From the NCBI RefSeq assembly GCF_002532535.1, contig NZ_NQWI01000021.1, forward strand, positions 1-61,144: a DNA stretch of 61,144 bases. Direction: 5' to 3'. The DNA is from Candidatus Viridilinea mediisalina. GTDB taxonomy: Bacteria; Chloroflexota; Chloroflexia; Chloroflexales; Chloroflexaceae. Below are positions 17,629 through 26,709 of this stretch, piece after piece; the first letter of the stretch is position 1, and each line of letters opens with the position of its first letter. Under the pieces are notes generated by a model. It had not been told where the DNA came from. It searched no databases and saw nothing but the letters and a program-made list of their open reading frames with translations. The position numbers and the translations under genes were made by a program.

Positions 17629-18717
17629 ATGCCCTATACTATTACCCGTCACAATGAAGACCTGATCTGGGTCGAGATGGAGGGCTATTTAGCCCTACAC
17701 CAAGCCGAGAGTTACTTCGTTGAGTTGTGGTCAATCCTTGATGCGAGTACGCAACCGCTTGATCTGTTGGTAGACGGGCGGCGGATTGCGGGAGGGGCAC
17801 CGGGCGCACGTCGCCGCACCGAGCAGGTTGTACATCACCCCAATTTAGGCCATATGGCCTTTGTTGTCGGTGAGTACCATCTGCTCGTTTTTGCACCGTT
17901 TGTCAAACTGGTCAGTGGCATTGGCTTGTTTGGCAATGAGCAAGAGGCGCTCAGCTATCTCTATGCTGCACGGGGTCGCCCCATGCACGACCGGGCGCTC
18001 TACAATTTGCCGCCCCCTCCGAATACGCGTGAGTTGCCGCCTCTACCAAGTGCCCGCGATCTGCATGCAACCCATACGCTTGCTCGTCCGGCCCCTCAAG
18101 CGCCGCAGCCCCCATCTGAGGTGTCTCCTCCATCCCACCAGGTCGAGACGCCGCCTACGCTGCCTGAAGCTGAAACTTCTCTGTTAGCGCGTGAAGTCGC
18201 CGCACCTGCCCCCTTCTGCGAAATCCCTACGCCAACCTCAGGGTTTGAAGCAGCGATCCCACCAAGCCCTGCGCCAGCCACCGAACCCGAGGCTACTACC
18301 CTCGCCCATCTGCTCAGTGAGCCCCCCACGCCAGCCGTTGAACCAGAGGCCGCCACCCTCGCCCATCTGCTCAGTGAGCCCCCCACGCCAGAGCCGACAG
18401 CCAGCGATCCGCTGCCTAACGCAACGACCGCATTAGTTGCTCTGCCCAGCGAACCGCCCGCAGTAGCCAAGGTCGAACCGCCGCCACCGCCGTCACCAGC
18501 CCATGTGTTTGAGCGACCACGACCAATTATCCAGCCCCATCCCGATCCCATCCAAGCAATACGGGCGCTCGAACCCAATCGCTACCACTCACCCCTTGGC
18601 GCCCCCCACATCATTCGACGGCCCTTACCCCCCCGCCCCGCTTCACGCAAAAAGCAGACACCTATCTATGGCACGTTTGATAGCCAGGGATCGGGCGATG
18701 GAGGAAGTTCGCAGTAG
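17629..18717 (+). CDS. Hypothetical protein: small N-terminal domain plus Pro-rich tail
   Basis: 362 residues. The first ~120 form an alpha/beta domain (VEMEGYLALHQAESYF, LDLLVDGRRIAGG, MAFVVGEYHLLVFAPFVKLV) that resembles STAS/SpoIIAA-like proteins in layout, though I cannot confirm it. The rest is a Pro/Glu/Ala-rich disordered tail containing an internal duplication (TLAHLLSEPPTP twice). AGAAAGG lies eight bases before ATG 17629; TTG 17626 is an alternative. No membrane segment. Function unknown. Confidence 0.7.
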   Translation: MPYTITRHNEDLIWVEMEGYLALHQAESYFVELWSILDASTQPLDLLVDGRRIAGGAPGARRRTEQVVHHPNLGHMAFVVGEYHLLVFAPFVKLVSGIGLFGNEQEALSYLYAARGRPMHDRALYNLPPPPNTRELPPLPSARDLHATHTLARPAPQAPQPPSEVSPPSHQVETPPTLPEAETSLLAREVAAPAPFCEIPTPTSGFEAAIPPSPAPATEPEATTLAHLLSEPPTPAVEPEAATLAHLLSEPPTPEPTASDPLPNATTALVALPSEPPAVAKVEPPPPPSPAHVFERPRPIIQPHPDPIQAIRALEPNRYHSPLGAPHIIRRPLPPRPASRKKQTPIYGTFDSQGSGDGGSSQ

Positions 18718-18853
18718 GGCTGATTGATCTTCACCACTACTGAAATCGTCCTTTAGAATGAGCCATGAACCGTGTGTTTTGGCGTATCATGCATAGGTGC
18801 TATCTGGGCACCTTGTCCCTGCGTAGCACCCATAGCTATGTTAGGAGGCACCT

Positions 18854-20398
18854 ATGCTACGCCAATCTCTCACGCGCTTAACCAACCTGCTGCTTGTCCT
18901 TATGCTCCTGCTGACTGGTGGCGTTGGGCTGGTCACCGCCGCTGGGCCGCAGGTCTACCCCGGTGAGCGCGTACACTTTACGTCAACCGGCTTTAGCCCC
19001 AATGAGCAAGTAGACTTCTGGATTACCGATCCCCAAGGGCTCAGTCGCCCCCGTTCGCCCGCTGTGCGTGCCAATGCCGATGGCGCGGTCGAATGGTCGT
19101 GGGATGTACCCCTTGATGCGCCCGGCGGCCAGTGGATGGCGGTTGCCCGTGGTAGCCGCTCCAACCTGCAAGTGCCCTCACCCTTCACGGTGATTGCCCC
19201 TCCAGCGGCCCCCCGTGAAAGCCGCGCCGAGCCTGCAATTGGTGCCGTTGGTACCACTTTCCACTTCACGGTTGGCGGCCTCCCCCCCGGCGAGCGCTTT
19301 GGCCCTTGGTTGCGTGGCCCCGATGGGCGCGATTACGACATCGATCCCGAAGGTGAAGATATTCCTACGCTGACGGTGGCTGATGACGGCTACCTGCGTT
19401 GGAGTTGGACCGCCCCTGCCGATAGTCTGCCTGGGGCTTGGCGTGCCCTGGCGCGCAGCCGCACGGGGGCAGCCCTCGTTGAGATCACCTTCACCATCAC
19501 CGGCAGCGCCCCACCCGCCGCCGAGCGCCGTGTTGAGCCTGCGGTTGGCGCTCCTGGTACCACCTTCCACTTCACGGTTGGCGGCCTCACCCCTGGTGAA
19601 GTTGCAGGCGCTTGGCTCAGTAATCCACGCGGCATTGCGGTCGAAGGCACGCCCTACCTCACCGTGGATCGCGCTGGCATCGCCCGCTGGACATGGACAG
19701 CCCCAAGTGATGCGTTAGCCGGGCGCTGGCAGGCGGTTACCCGTGGCACCGAGAGTAGAACCGAAGTAATCCTCGATCTGACCATCGTCGCCAGCGAGAC
19801 AGCCCCCGCACCCGCCCCAAGCCCTGATGCAAGCCTCAGCGCCAATGTCACCCCCAACGTTGGGCACGCGGGCAGCACGCTCCACTTCAGCGTCAACGGC
19901 ATGGCCAGCAACGACCGCGAGTTGTCCTACTGGTTCATTGACGCCAGCGGCGCACCCGTGGCAGTACACGAAAGAATCCCCGTGGATCGCCACGGCCATG
20001 CCACATGGACATGGGAAGTTCCCCGGATCGCCGAGCCGGGCATCTGGACCATGACCGCCCGTGGGCGCAATAGTTACCGCGATGTGAGCGTCAGCTTCGT
20101 GATCGAAGCTGTGCCGCCCCCCAGCTTCAGCGTCGAACCCGCCGCTGCCCCGGCGGGCACCCGTTTCAGCTTCTTCGTTAGCGACTTCAACCCCTACGAG
20201 CGCGTCGATTCATGGGCCGAAGGCCCCGACGGGCGCAACATCCACGGCCAACTCGCCGAAGTCCGGGCCAACCGCCAAGGCGAAGCCCGCTGGACGTGGC
20301 AAGCCCCCGACGACATGATCCCCGGCAACTGGATCATGCACGTTCAAGGCCGCGACCGCCAATTGCAACTGACCATTCCCTTCACCATTACGCCGTAG
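18854..20398 (+). CDS. Secreted protein with five Ig-like repeats
   Basis: A 514-residue protein. It has a signal peptide (about 1-30, hydrophobic LLLVLMLLLTGGVGLV) followed by five ~95-residue beta-rich repeats starting near residues 31, 125, 223, 330 and 423. Each begins with a G-T/S-x-F/L-H-F-x-V-x-G-L/M-like strand (for example GTTFHFTVGGL) and ends with a W-x-W-x-x-P ... G-x-W-x-x-x-x-R-G motif. No enzyme motif or cell-wall anchor is visible. It is probably an extracellular structural or adhesive protein. TAGGAGG lies seven bases before ATG 18854, and a GGTGCTA/TAGCACC hairpin sits in the leader at about 18798-18834. Confidence 0.8.
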   Translation: MLRQSLTRLTNLLLVLMLLLTGGVGLVTAAGPQVYPGERVHFTSTGFSPNEQVDFWITDPQGLSRPRSPAVRANADGAVEWSWDVPLDAPGGQWMAVARGSRSNLQVPSPFTVIAPPAAPRESRAEPAIGAVGTTFHFTVGGLPPGERFGPWLRGPDGRDYDIDPEGEDIPTLTVADDGYLRWSWTAPADSLPGAWRALARSRTGAALVEITFTITGSAPPAAERRVEPAVGAPGTTFHFTVGGLTPGEVAGAWLSNPRGIAVEGTPYLTVDRAGIARWTWTAPSDALAGRWQAVTRGTESRTEVILDLTIVASETAPAPAPSPDASLSANVTPNVGHAGSTLHFSVNGMASNDRELSYWFIDASGAPVAVHERIPVDRHGHATWTWEVPRIAEPGIWTMTARGRNSYRDVSVSFVIEAVPPPSFSVEPAAAPAGTRFSFFVSDFNPYERVDSWAEGPDGRNIHGQLAEVRANRQGEARWTWQAPDDMIPGNWIMHVQGRDRQLQLTIPFTITP

Positions 20399-20405
20399 GC
20401 TCGCT

Positions 20406-20486
20406 GATTTCAGATTGTAGATTTCAGATTGCAGATTGCAGATTGCCGAACATGGCGTCTCAATGGGCGTTCGCGTTCTTGATTAG
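20406..20486. repeat. Partial family B element
   Basis: ATTTCAGATTGTAG, heptamers of GATTGCA, then GCCGAACATGGCGTCTCAAT. It is cut off before its normal GGTAT end. Confidence 0.75.
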
Positions 20487-20607
20487 GTCAAGCAGTTCGG
20501 GTTACAAAAGACAACATAAGGTAAAACATCGCAACAACTCCCTTCTATGGGACACGAAAGGGCAGGTATATGAGAAGGTAGCGCTTGGATACAGACCAAA
20601 CGAAGTT

Positions 20608-20904
20608 ATGCCCAAGCGCATCCAAGATCTTCCAGAGGAATATCTGGTCAATCAGCGTGCCGTTGCCCGCGATATTGGTGTGCGTGTGCGCACACGCCGC
20701 ACCGCACTTGATCTGACCCAAGAGCATCTACGTGCGCGCATGGAACTTGAACGGGTTGTCGTTAGCCGCACGCAGTTTAGCCGCATCGAAAATGGTGAGG
20801 CGCTCCCCAATGCATCAGAGATCATTGCCCTCCATAAGATTCTCGGCGTGAGCTATACTTGGCTCTTGGAAGGCTCCGAAGAAGGGGAGACAGAGGTATC
20901 GTGA
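20608..20904 (+). CDS. XRE-family helix-turn-helix regulator
   Basis: A 98-residue protein with an HTH_3 domain: RTRRTALDLTQEHLRARMEL, SRTQFSRIENGEALPNASEI and IALHKILGVSYTWLLEG. ATG 20608 is chosen because the frame upstream comes from a repeat; the Shine-Dalgarno is weak. Its last 52 bp overlap the 3' end of the convergent DNA methylase gene. It could be a controller-type regulator for that methylase (inference from position only). Confidence 0.8.
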   Translation: MPKRIQDLPEEYLVNQRAVARDIGVRVRTRRTALDLTQEHLRARMELERVVVSRTQFSRIENGEALPNASEIIALHKILGVSYTWLLEGSEEGETEVS

Positions 20905-21740
20905 TAACTACAGACGATTAACTCCTCTACCACACCCCGTTTTTTGCCATCGCAATTGATTTTACGGCTCGCCATAATCGCTTCATGCACCGGCTGGCCA
21001 ATATAGAGTTCACGGGCAAGGGTCGTATAAGAATTACTGAGCATCACATAGCAACCCCGTTCAAGCAGTTGCAAAAAAACCTGCGCCAAGCGCACCTGAT
21101 CGGCCTCAGCAAAGCCTTGGTGGGTATAGGCCGTAAATGATGCTGTTGCACTCACCGGAACATAGGGCGGATCAAAGTAGACAAAATCATCCTCCTGGGC
21201 ATGCTCTAGCACCAGCGCAAAGTCGCCGACATGCAACTCTGCCGCTTGCAGCACCCGGCTCGCCTCGCGCAAATTATCGGGGTCAACAATCAGCGGCTTC
21301 TTATAGTTGCCAAAAGGCACATTAAACTGGCGCTTATTATTGAGCCGATAGAGGCCGTTGTAGCATGTCCGATTGAGGAAGATCGTGCGGGCTGCCCGTT
21401 CGACTAGCGGGCGTTGGGCAAACCCAGGCTGGCGATCCCAAGCGCGAACCGCATAGAAATACTCTTTGTCACTCACATGGGGTTTATGCGCTTGCAGTGC
21501 AGCAATTAATTCCTCAACATGGTGTTGCACCGCTCGATAGCAATCAATTAACTCCGCATTATAATCACTCAAGAGCGCCCCCGATGCCAAGCGCCCAGCC
21601 GCCGACAAGCTAAAGAAGAGCGCCCCACCACCCAGAAAGGGCTCGTGATAGCGCCGAAACTGCATTGGTAACCGGCTCGTCAGTTCAGGCAACAACTGGC
21701 CCTTACCGCCAGCCCACTTGATAAAGGGACGAATTGGCAC
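20853..21740 (-). CDS. Dam-type (D12 class) DNA adenine methyltransferase
   Basis: Transfers methyl from AdoMet to N6-adenine. The 295-residue protein has motif I FIKWAGGKGQLLPEL, FLGGGALFFSL, the RTCYNGLYRLN region and the catalytic motif IV FVYFDPPYVP (DPPY). GTG 21740 gives the usual N-terminus PIRPFIKWAGGKG and has GGAG five bases upstream; the open frame to 21791 adds 17 unconserved residues. The recognition site may be GATC by family analogy, but that is unproven. No restriction endonuclease is adjacent, so it is either an orphan epigenetic methylase or a remnant. Confidence 0.9.
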   Translation of the reverse strand: MPIRPFIKWAGGKGQLLPELTSRLPMQFRRYHEPFLGGGALFFSLSAAGRLASGALLSDYNAELIDCYRAVQHHVEELIAALQAHKPHVSDKEYFYAVRAWDRQPGFAQRPLVERAARTIFLNRTCYNGLYRLNNKRQFNVPFGNYKKPLIVDPDNLREASRVLQAAELHVGDFALVLEHAQEDDFVYFDPPYVPVSATASFTAYTHQGFAEADQVRLAQVFLQLLERGCYVMLSNSYTTLARELYIGQPVHEAIMASRKINCDGKKRGVVEELIVCSYHDTSVSPSSEPSKSQV

Positions 21741-21932
21741 AATCGCTCCACACGCTTTACCATGTCTGTCTGAGGGTGGATTATAGCACATCCGTTAGGC
21801 TGGGGGGCGAGCACGCCCCTCGGCGGGGGGATGTGGTCGAACCCTAACCCAAGACTGTACACAATGTCCCTAGAGATCGTATACTACATACAAGCCGCAC
21901 ATCTGAACGCGGCCCGATAAGGGGTATGTACC

Positions 21933-23540
21933 ATGAACCCGACGCGGCCCGGCGATCAGTTTGATGCCGAGCACCTGCGCCAATTGATCGAGCATGCAGC
22001 CGATCTGGTCTACTGCTATCGGCTTGAACCTGACCCCGTCTTTGTTTATGTAAGCCCGGCAGTGACCGCAATGACCGGCTATAGCCCAGAGGAGTTTTAC
22101 GCCGATCCAGAGTTGATCATGCGTATGACCCACCCCAGTGATCGCGGGCTGTTTCAGACGATGCTTGATACCAACGATAGTAGCCACACAACGATGCTAC
22201 GTTGGGAACGTAAGGATAGCGTCTTCATCTGGACTGAGCATCGCAACCGCGTCGTGCGTGATGCCGCAGGGCAACCGCTGCTCGTTGAGGGGCTTGCGCG
22301 CGACATCAGTGATCGCCGCCGTACCGAAGAGGCCTTGAGCCAAGCTCTCAATGCTGAACGCCACGCCCGCTATGTCGCGGAAGTCCTCCATTCCGCCAAT
22401 ATGGGCCTCACCCGCAGCCTCGATGCCGAACATGTGATAGACGCCCTACTGGAACATCTGTCACGCTTGATCCCCTTCGATAGCACCAATGTGATGCTGC
22501 TTGATTCCAGTGGTGACCTCGTGGTGCAAGCCTCACGCGGCTACCAACGCTTTGGCTACCCCAATGGCCCACCGCTAGAACCAATTGCGCTGAATGAAGA
22601 CCCCCTGTTTGAACCAATCCTCAGACGACGCCGTAGCTTCTTGATTATGGATACAGCCCTCACCAACCGCTGGCGTAGTCGCCCCGGTTTTCATCATATC
22701 CGCAATTGGTTTGGCGTGCCTCTGATTGCAGGCGAACAAATCATCGGGATATTTTGTCTCGATAAAGCTGAAGCAGCCTTTTTTACCCCTGAACATGTAG
22801 ATCTGGCCGAACTACTCTCTACCCCAGCCGCCATTGCGATCCAGAATGCGCGCCTCTTCAACGAGGTTCGCAGTGGCCGCGAACGTATGCGTGCGCTCTC
22901 AGAACGCCTCGTAGCAGTCCAAGAGACCGAACGTGCCCATTTAGCCCGTGAACTGCACGATGAGATTGGACAAATGCTCACAAGCCTCAGCCTCGCCCTC
23001 ACCGTTAATGAGCGCATGCCCGCCGATGTGCTACGTGAACGCATTGCCCAAGTCCAACGTCAAGTCAACCAACTGACCTCGCAGGTGCGTACCCTCTCGC
23101 TCAACCTGCGCCCGGCGATGCTCGACGACTTGGGCCTGCTGCCCGCCCTCGTCTGGTTTACCCGCCGTTATGCCGACCAGACCGGCATCCATGTGCATTT
23201 TCAGCATGCCGGCCTTGATGGCGTCGTTACCCCCGCCATTGGCGCAACCGCCTACCGCGTTGTCCAAGAAGGTCTGACCAATATCGCTCGCCATGCCCAT
23301 GTCAACCAAGCTCGCGTTCAAGTCTGGACGACTGATCGCATCTTGGCCGTGCAGGTTGTAGATGAAGGCGTGGGGTTTGACGTTGGTCAAGCCCTCACTT
23401 CCTATACTTCGAGTGGACTTGCTGGGATGCAAGAGCGCGTCCGTTTGGCCGGTGGGCACCTAAACGTCGAGTCGAGTCATGGAGAGGGTACTCGCATCCT
23501 GGCTGAGTTGCCGTTGGGCGGTGCAGAGGAGCAGCTATGA
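21933..23540 (+). CDS. PAS-GAF sensor histidine kinase (NarL type)
   Basis: A 535-residue cytoplasmic-looking kinase. PAS domain about 15-130 (VYVSPAVTAMTGYSPEEF) plus PAC; GAF domain about 160-310 (DSTNVMLLDSSGDLVV, FGVPLIAGEQIIGIFCLDK). HisKA_3 carries ERAHLARELHDEIGQML (His342), and HATPase_c about 415-532 has GLTNIARHA and VVDEGVGFD. No transmembrane helix. Its stop overlaps the response regulator start by four bases (ATGA), so the pair is one operon and one phosphotransfer unit. The stimulus is unknown. Confidence 0.94.
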   Translation: MNPTRPGDQFDAEHLRQLIEHAADLVYCYRLEPDPVFVYVSPAVTAMTGYSPEEFYADPELIMRMTHPSDRGLFQTMLDTNDSSHTTMLRWERKDSVFIWTEHRNRVVRDAAGQPLLVEGLARDISDRRRTEEALSQALNAERHARYVAEVLHSANMGLTRSLDAEHVIDALLEHLSRLIPFDSTNVMLLDSSGDLVVQASRGYQRFGYPNGPPLEPIALNEDPLFEPILRRRRSFLIMDTALTNRWRSRPGFHHIRNWFGVPLIAGEQIIGIFCLDKAEAAFFTPEHVDLAELLSTPAAIAIQNARLFNEVRSGRERMRALSERLVAVQETERAHLARELHDEIGQMLTSLSLALTVNERMPADVLRERIAQVQRQVNQLTSQVRTLSLNLRPAMLDDLGLLPALVWFTRRYADQTGIHVHFQHAGLDGVVTPAIGATAYRVVQEGLTNIARHAHVNQARVQVWTTDRILAVQVVDEGVGFDVGQALTSYTSSGLAGMQERVRLAGGHLNVESSHGEGTRILAELPLGGAEEQL

Positions 23541-24193
23541 GCCCTTTAACCATTGTACTTGCCGACGATCACGCCGTTGTGCGTTCTGGCTTGCGCGCCC
23601 TCCTAGAGAGCGAATTGGAATGTACCATTGTTGGTGAGGCCGGCAATGGCCCCGAAGCGCTCTCCTTGGTTGAACGCCTACAACCAATGCTGCTTGTTGT
23701 AGACCTCATGATGCCCGGATTGAGTGGCCTTGAAGTCGCACGCCAAGCCCGTCAGAACGCTCCCCAAACCAAAATCGTCATCCTCTCCATGCACGCCGAT
23801 GAATCCTACGTGCGTGAAGCTCTGCGCATCGGGGTCACCGCCTATGTCCTGAAAGAGGCTATGTCTAACGATTTTGTCTATGCCCTCCAACAGGCCGCCT
23901 CCGGACGACGCTACCTCAGCCCGCCCCTCTCCGAAAAGGCTCTTGATGCCTATGTGAGCCAAACTGCCGAAACAACCCTTGATCTCTACGAGACCCTCAC
24001 TGCACGCGAGCGTGAGATTCTCTACCTCGCTGCCCAAGGCATGACCAGCGCCGAAATTGCTGAACGCCTCATGATCGGTGTCCGCACCGTAGATACCCAT
24101 CGTGCCAGTATGATGCGTAAGCTCGGCTTACATACGCCCCTCGACCTGATCCGCTACGCCGTGCGCCGGGGCATTGTAAGCCTTGACAGCTAA
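23537..24193 (+). CDS. LuxR/NarL-type response regulator
   Basis: 218 residues. The receiver domain has the acidic pair in VLADDHAVV, the phosphoacceptor Asp56 in VVDLMMPGLSG and Lys in AYVLKEAM. The C-terminal LuxR HTH (about 150-215) reads LTAREREILYLAAQGMTSAE and RTVDTHRASMMRKLGL. Translationally coupled to the upstream kinase, its cognate sensor. Confidence 0.95.
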   Translation: MSPLTIVLADDHAVVRSGLRALLESELECTIVGEAGNGPEALSLVERLQPMLLVVDLMMPGLSGLEVARQARQNAPQTKIVILSMHADESYVREALRIGVTAYVLKEAMSNDFVYALQQAASGRRYLSPPLSEKALDAYVSQTAETTLDLYETLTAREREILYLAAQGMTSAEIAERLMIGVRTVDTHRASMMRKLGLHTPLDLIRYAVRRGIVSLDS

Positions 24194-24206
24194 GGGATAG
24201 TTCGTA

Positions 24207-24482
24207 GGCACGTTGCCGTTTGCGAGGACACGAAGACGCGAAGACGCGAGGACGGAAAGCCCGCGCCGCTTCGCCTCATGCATCCTCGCAGGATTGTCAA
24301 GCAATTATCCGCATGTCTACAGAGGATCATTCCGTATTACTACGGAGTGTATCCGCCCGCCTTTCCTGCTATGCTAAGACCTGAGCGGTGGGATAGTAGC
24401 AATGGCGCTGCTATTCCACCCGCCAAAACGTTACGTAGCTCTTGGCGGAGTGGCCGCCTCGTTAGCATACAGGAGGTCGGCC
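24207..24482 (+). other. Gap with dispersed repeat and a possible structured leader
   Basis: 24224-24290 is a diverged GAGGACGC-type repeat. At about 24386-24425 a strong hairpin pairs GCGGTGGGATAGTAGC with GCTGCTATTCCACCCGC around a short loop. A second GC-rich stem (GGCGGAGTGGCCGCC) follows at 24445-24459, just before the AGGAGG of the next gene. It looks like a structured 5' leader but I cannot match a known RNA class. Confidence 0.4.
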
Positions 24483-24863
24483 ATGTCTGTGATGCAGCGT
24501 TCGTATCAGAATCCACCAAACTACTACAGCACCCCCAACCGACTCGATGAAGTCTATAAAGTTACTGAAGCCTTCCGCTCTATTGCTATGGCTTGGGAAT
24601 CGATTGCCGTCGGTTCGTGGAGCCCGGCGACCATCCAGAGCTTTGCGGCTTTGGCCCGCCGTGTGGCCCTCGATCTCTCAACCTTGGGTTGTGGGGCGCT
24701 CGACAAAGCAGTGGTTGATCTCGTGCTGGCCCTCGATACCATCACGGTCACTGGTAACGTTGGTGATGCTCAACTCCGGCGCGTTGATCAAGCCTTAGCC
24801 GGGTTACGGGCCATCACCATGCAACGCCTCTTGGCCCTCGATCTCGATCGATCGGAGTCGTAG
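24483..24863 (+). CDS. Small hypothetical helical protein
   Basis: 126 residues, mostly amphipathic helix with no Cys and no membrane segment. It reads SVMQRSYQNPPNYYSTPN, then long helices (VTEAFRSIAMAWESIAVGSW, FAALARRVALDLSTLG). AGGAGG at 24471-24476 is six bases before ATG 24483, a strong start. No recognised domain. It follows a two-component pair and a hairpin-rich leader and ends before a terminator, so it is probably its own transcription unit. Confidence 0.65.
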   Translation: MSVMQRSYQNPPNYYSTPNRLDEVYKVTEAFRSIAMAWESIAVGSWSPATIQSFAALARRVALDLSTLGCGALDKAVVDLVLALDTITVTGNVGDAQLRRVDQALAGLRAITMQRLLALDLDRSES

Positions 24864-24996
24864 GTGGCGAAGCACCGATGGTTATGCGCGAGAGCTGCCC
24901 ACGCTGCTCGGCCAGTGGCGTCTGCGCCATCAGCCGTGGCAAGTGCCGCGAACGCGAAGCGGGCTTCTGATCGCCACGAGCGCGATCTTGGTATAC

Positions 24997-25025
24997 GGGG
25001 GGCCATCTGGCCCCCCGCTTTGATT
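24997..25025 (+). terminator. Rho-independent-like terminator
   Basis: GGGGGGCCA and TGGCCCCCC form a nine-bp GC stem with a two-base loop, followed by GCTTTGATT. The T-run is weak. Confidence 0.55.
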
Positions 25026-25074
25026 CTAGCCACAACTCTAGACAGCCCCCCACCTCTCGTGTACACTATGCAGC

Positions 25075-25779
25075 ATGCAACACGAAACCACCGATTCAAT
25101 GACAATCCTGGTGATTGCCGCCCACCCCGATGATATTGAGTTTGGTGTGGCCGGTTCAGTGGCCCGTTGGATGCGCGAGGGGCACCACGTTGTCTACTGT
25201 GTGATCACCGATGGCGCCGCCGGTACGAATGCGCCAGACGCCGACCTTGAGGCGCTCGCCACAACCCGCCGCGCTGAACAGAGTGCTGCCGCCGCCACTC
25301 TGGGGGTCAGCGATGTGCGCTTCCTCGGCTATCGCGATGGTGTGCTTCAGCCCGCCCTTGAGTTGCGCCGTGAATTGACGCGCTTGATCCGCAGTGTGCG
25401 CCCCCAACGGGTGGTGTGTCAAGACCCGACCACCGTCTTTGTGGGTGGGAGCTATATCAACCACCCCGACCACCGCGCCGCTGGTGAGGCCGCTATTTAT
25501 GCCGTCTTCCCCAGCGCCGAGACGCGCCCCATCTTTCCAGAACTCCTCGATGAGGGGCTAGAACCACACCATGTCCAAGAACTCTATATGACCTTGACGC
25601 TCCACCCCGACACCTATGTTGATATTACCGCCTTTATGGAGCGTAAAGTCAAAGCCCTGCTCTGCCACCAATCACAAGTTACGGAAAAGGATGCGGAATG
25701 GATCCGCCAATGGGACGCTGAGTATGGCATCAAGGCCGGTACGCCCTTCGCAGAAGCGTTTCGCGTGCTTCGCTTTTAA
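25075..25779 (+). CDS. PIG-L/LmbE-family deacetylase
   Basis: Zn-dependent N-deacetylase fold of 234 residues. The metal-binding motif AAHPDDIEFGVAG (about 15-27) and the later NHPDHRAAGEAA motif are the family hallmarks. Substrates in this family include N-acetylglucosaminyl conjugates (BshB, MshB) and others; nothing here specifies one. ATG 25075 is used, but ATG 25099 (TILVIAAHPDD) is equally plausible by alignment. It stands alone, with a terminator upstream and a MITE-like element downstream. Confidence 0.88.
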   Translation: MQHETTDSMTILVIAAHPDDIEFGVAGSVARWMREGHHVVYCVITDGAAGTNAPDADLEALATTRRAEQSAAAATLGVSDVRFLGYRDGVLQPALELRRELTRLIRSVRPQRVVCQDPTTVFVGGSYINHPDHRAAGEAAIYAVFPSAETRPIFPELLDEGLEPHHVQELYMTLTLHPDTYVDITAFMERKVKALLCHQSQVTEKDAEWIRQWDAEYGIKAGTPFAEAFRVLRF

Positions 25780-25902
25780 AGTCTGTCTGAAAAGAGTGTC
25801 AGTGCCATACCATGCTCCGTGGCACACGCTGGAGTGCCGGCTTTAGCCGGCTGAAGCCGGCACTCCAGCGCCAAACCATAGACTTTTCAGACAGACTCTT
25901 AG
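25780..25902. mobile_element. MITE-like family A copy
   Basis: Ends AAGTCTGTCTGAAAAG and CTTTTCAGACAGACTCTTAG form inverted termini. The interior holds GTGCCGGCTTTAGCCGGC within a larger palindrome. It lies between the LmbE gene stop and an OmpR-type regulator start, about 20 bp from the latter. Confidence 0.85.
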
Positions 25903-25922
25903 GCGTGGGTACAAGTAAAAAC

Positions 25923-26603
25923 ATGACAGTGCAACACCTGCTGATTATTGAAGACGAACCTGAGATTGCCAATTATCTGCGGCGTGGGCTGGTACTCGAA
26001 GGCTTTCAGGTAACGGTGGCCAACGATGGTCACGCAGGTCTCGCCGCTGCCCGCGAGCAAGCCTTCGATCTGGTGATCCTCGACCTCATGCTGCCCGGAC
26101 TTGATGGCTTTGAGGTGGCCGGACGGCTCCGTGCTGCTTCAGAAGTGCCTATTATTATGCTTACCGCCCGCGATGCCGTTGCCGACCGCGTGCGTGGCCT
26201 TGAACATGGGGCCGATGATTACCTCGTCAAGCCCTTTGCCTTCGAGGAACTGTTGGCCCGTATCCGGGTGCAGTTGCGCCGCCGCCAAGCCAGCCAAGCC
26301 CACGATGTCCTCCACTTTAGCAAGCTGCACCTCGACACCGCCGCCCGCGAGTTGCGCGTTGGTGAGCGCCGCGTTGAACTCACCACCAAAGAATATGACC
26401 TGCTTGAACTCTTTATGCGCCACCCCAACCAAGTGCTCACCCGCGAGGTGATCTACGACCGCGTCTGGGGCTATGACTTTGGCGGCGAGAGTAATATTAT
26501 TGAGGTCTATGTGCGCTACCTGCGCCAAAAATTGGAAGCCAATGGCGAACCACGCCTCATCCAGACGGTACGCGGCGCAGGCTATATCCTGCGTGAAGAA
26601 TAA
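25923..26603 (+). CDS. OmpR/PhoB-family response regulator, orphan
   Basis: 226 residues. Receiver domain with the acidic cluster IIEDEPEI, phosphoacceptor Asp54 in [11 protein letters not shown] and Lys in [14 protein letters not shown]. The C-terminal winged helix has [20 protein letters not shown] and [11 protein letters not shown]. No histidine kinase is adjacent. ATG 25923 gives the standard start; the frame upstream comes from the family A element that occupies the expected promoter region. Confidence 0.93.
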   Translation: MTVQHLLIIEDEPEIANYLRRGLVLEGFQVTVANDGHAGLAAAREQAFDLVILDLMLPGLDGFEVAGRLRAASEVPIIMLTARDAVADRVRGLEHGADDYLVKPFAFEELLARIRVQLRRRQASQAHDVLHFSKLHLDTAARELRVGERRVELTTKEYDLLELFMRHPNQVLTREVIYDRVWGYDFGGESNIIEVYVRYLRQKLEANGEPRLIQTVRGAGYILREE

Positions 26604-26612
26604 TGCCTACCC

Positions 26613-26641
26613 TTGCGCTTTGTTCTAGCGCGGCGTATAAT
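26613..26641 (+). promoter_or_regulatory. Sigma70-like promoter for the S1-domain gene
   Basis: TTGCGC (26613-26618), a 17-bp spacer and TATAAT (26636-26641) lie about 70 bp before the start at 26710. Confidence 0.7.
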
Positions 26642-26709
26642 GCAAAAGAGTGTAGTATCACTAGTCCTGTTTGTCCCCTGAGATCCGTCGCTCTGTGCAA
26701 GGCCGACGC

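Noticed and set aside
20212-20607. N-terminal extension of the XRE regulator
   Set aside because: The codons lie in the end of the secreted repeat protein gene and in a family B repeat.
24864-25133. 89-codon frame directly after the small hypothetical gene
   Set aside because: GTG start, Ala/Arg-rich low-complexity product, runs through a terminator hairpin into the LmbE start; no ribosome-binding site.
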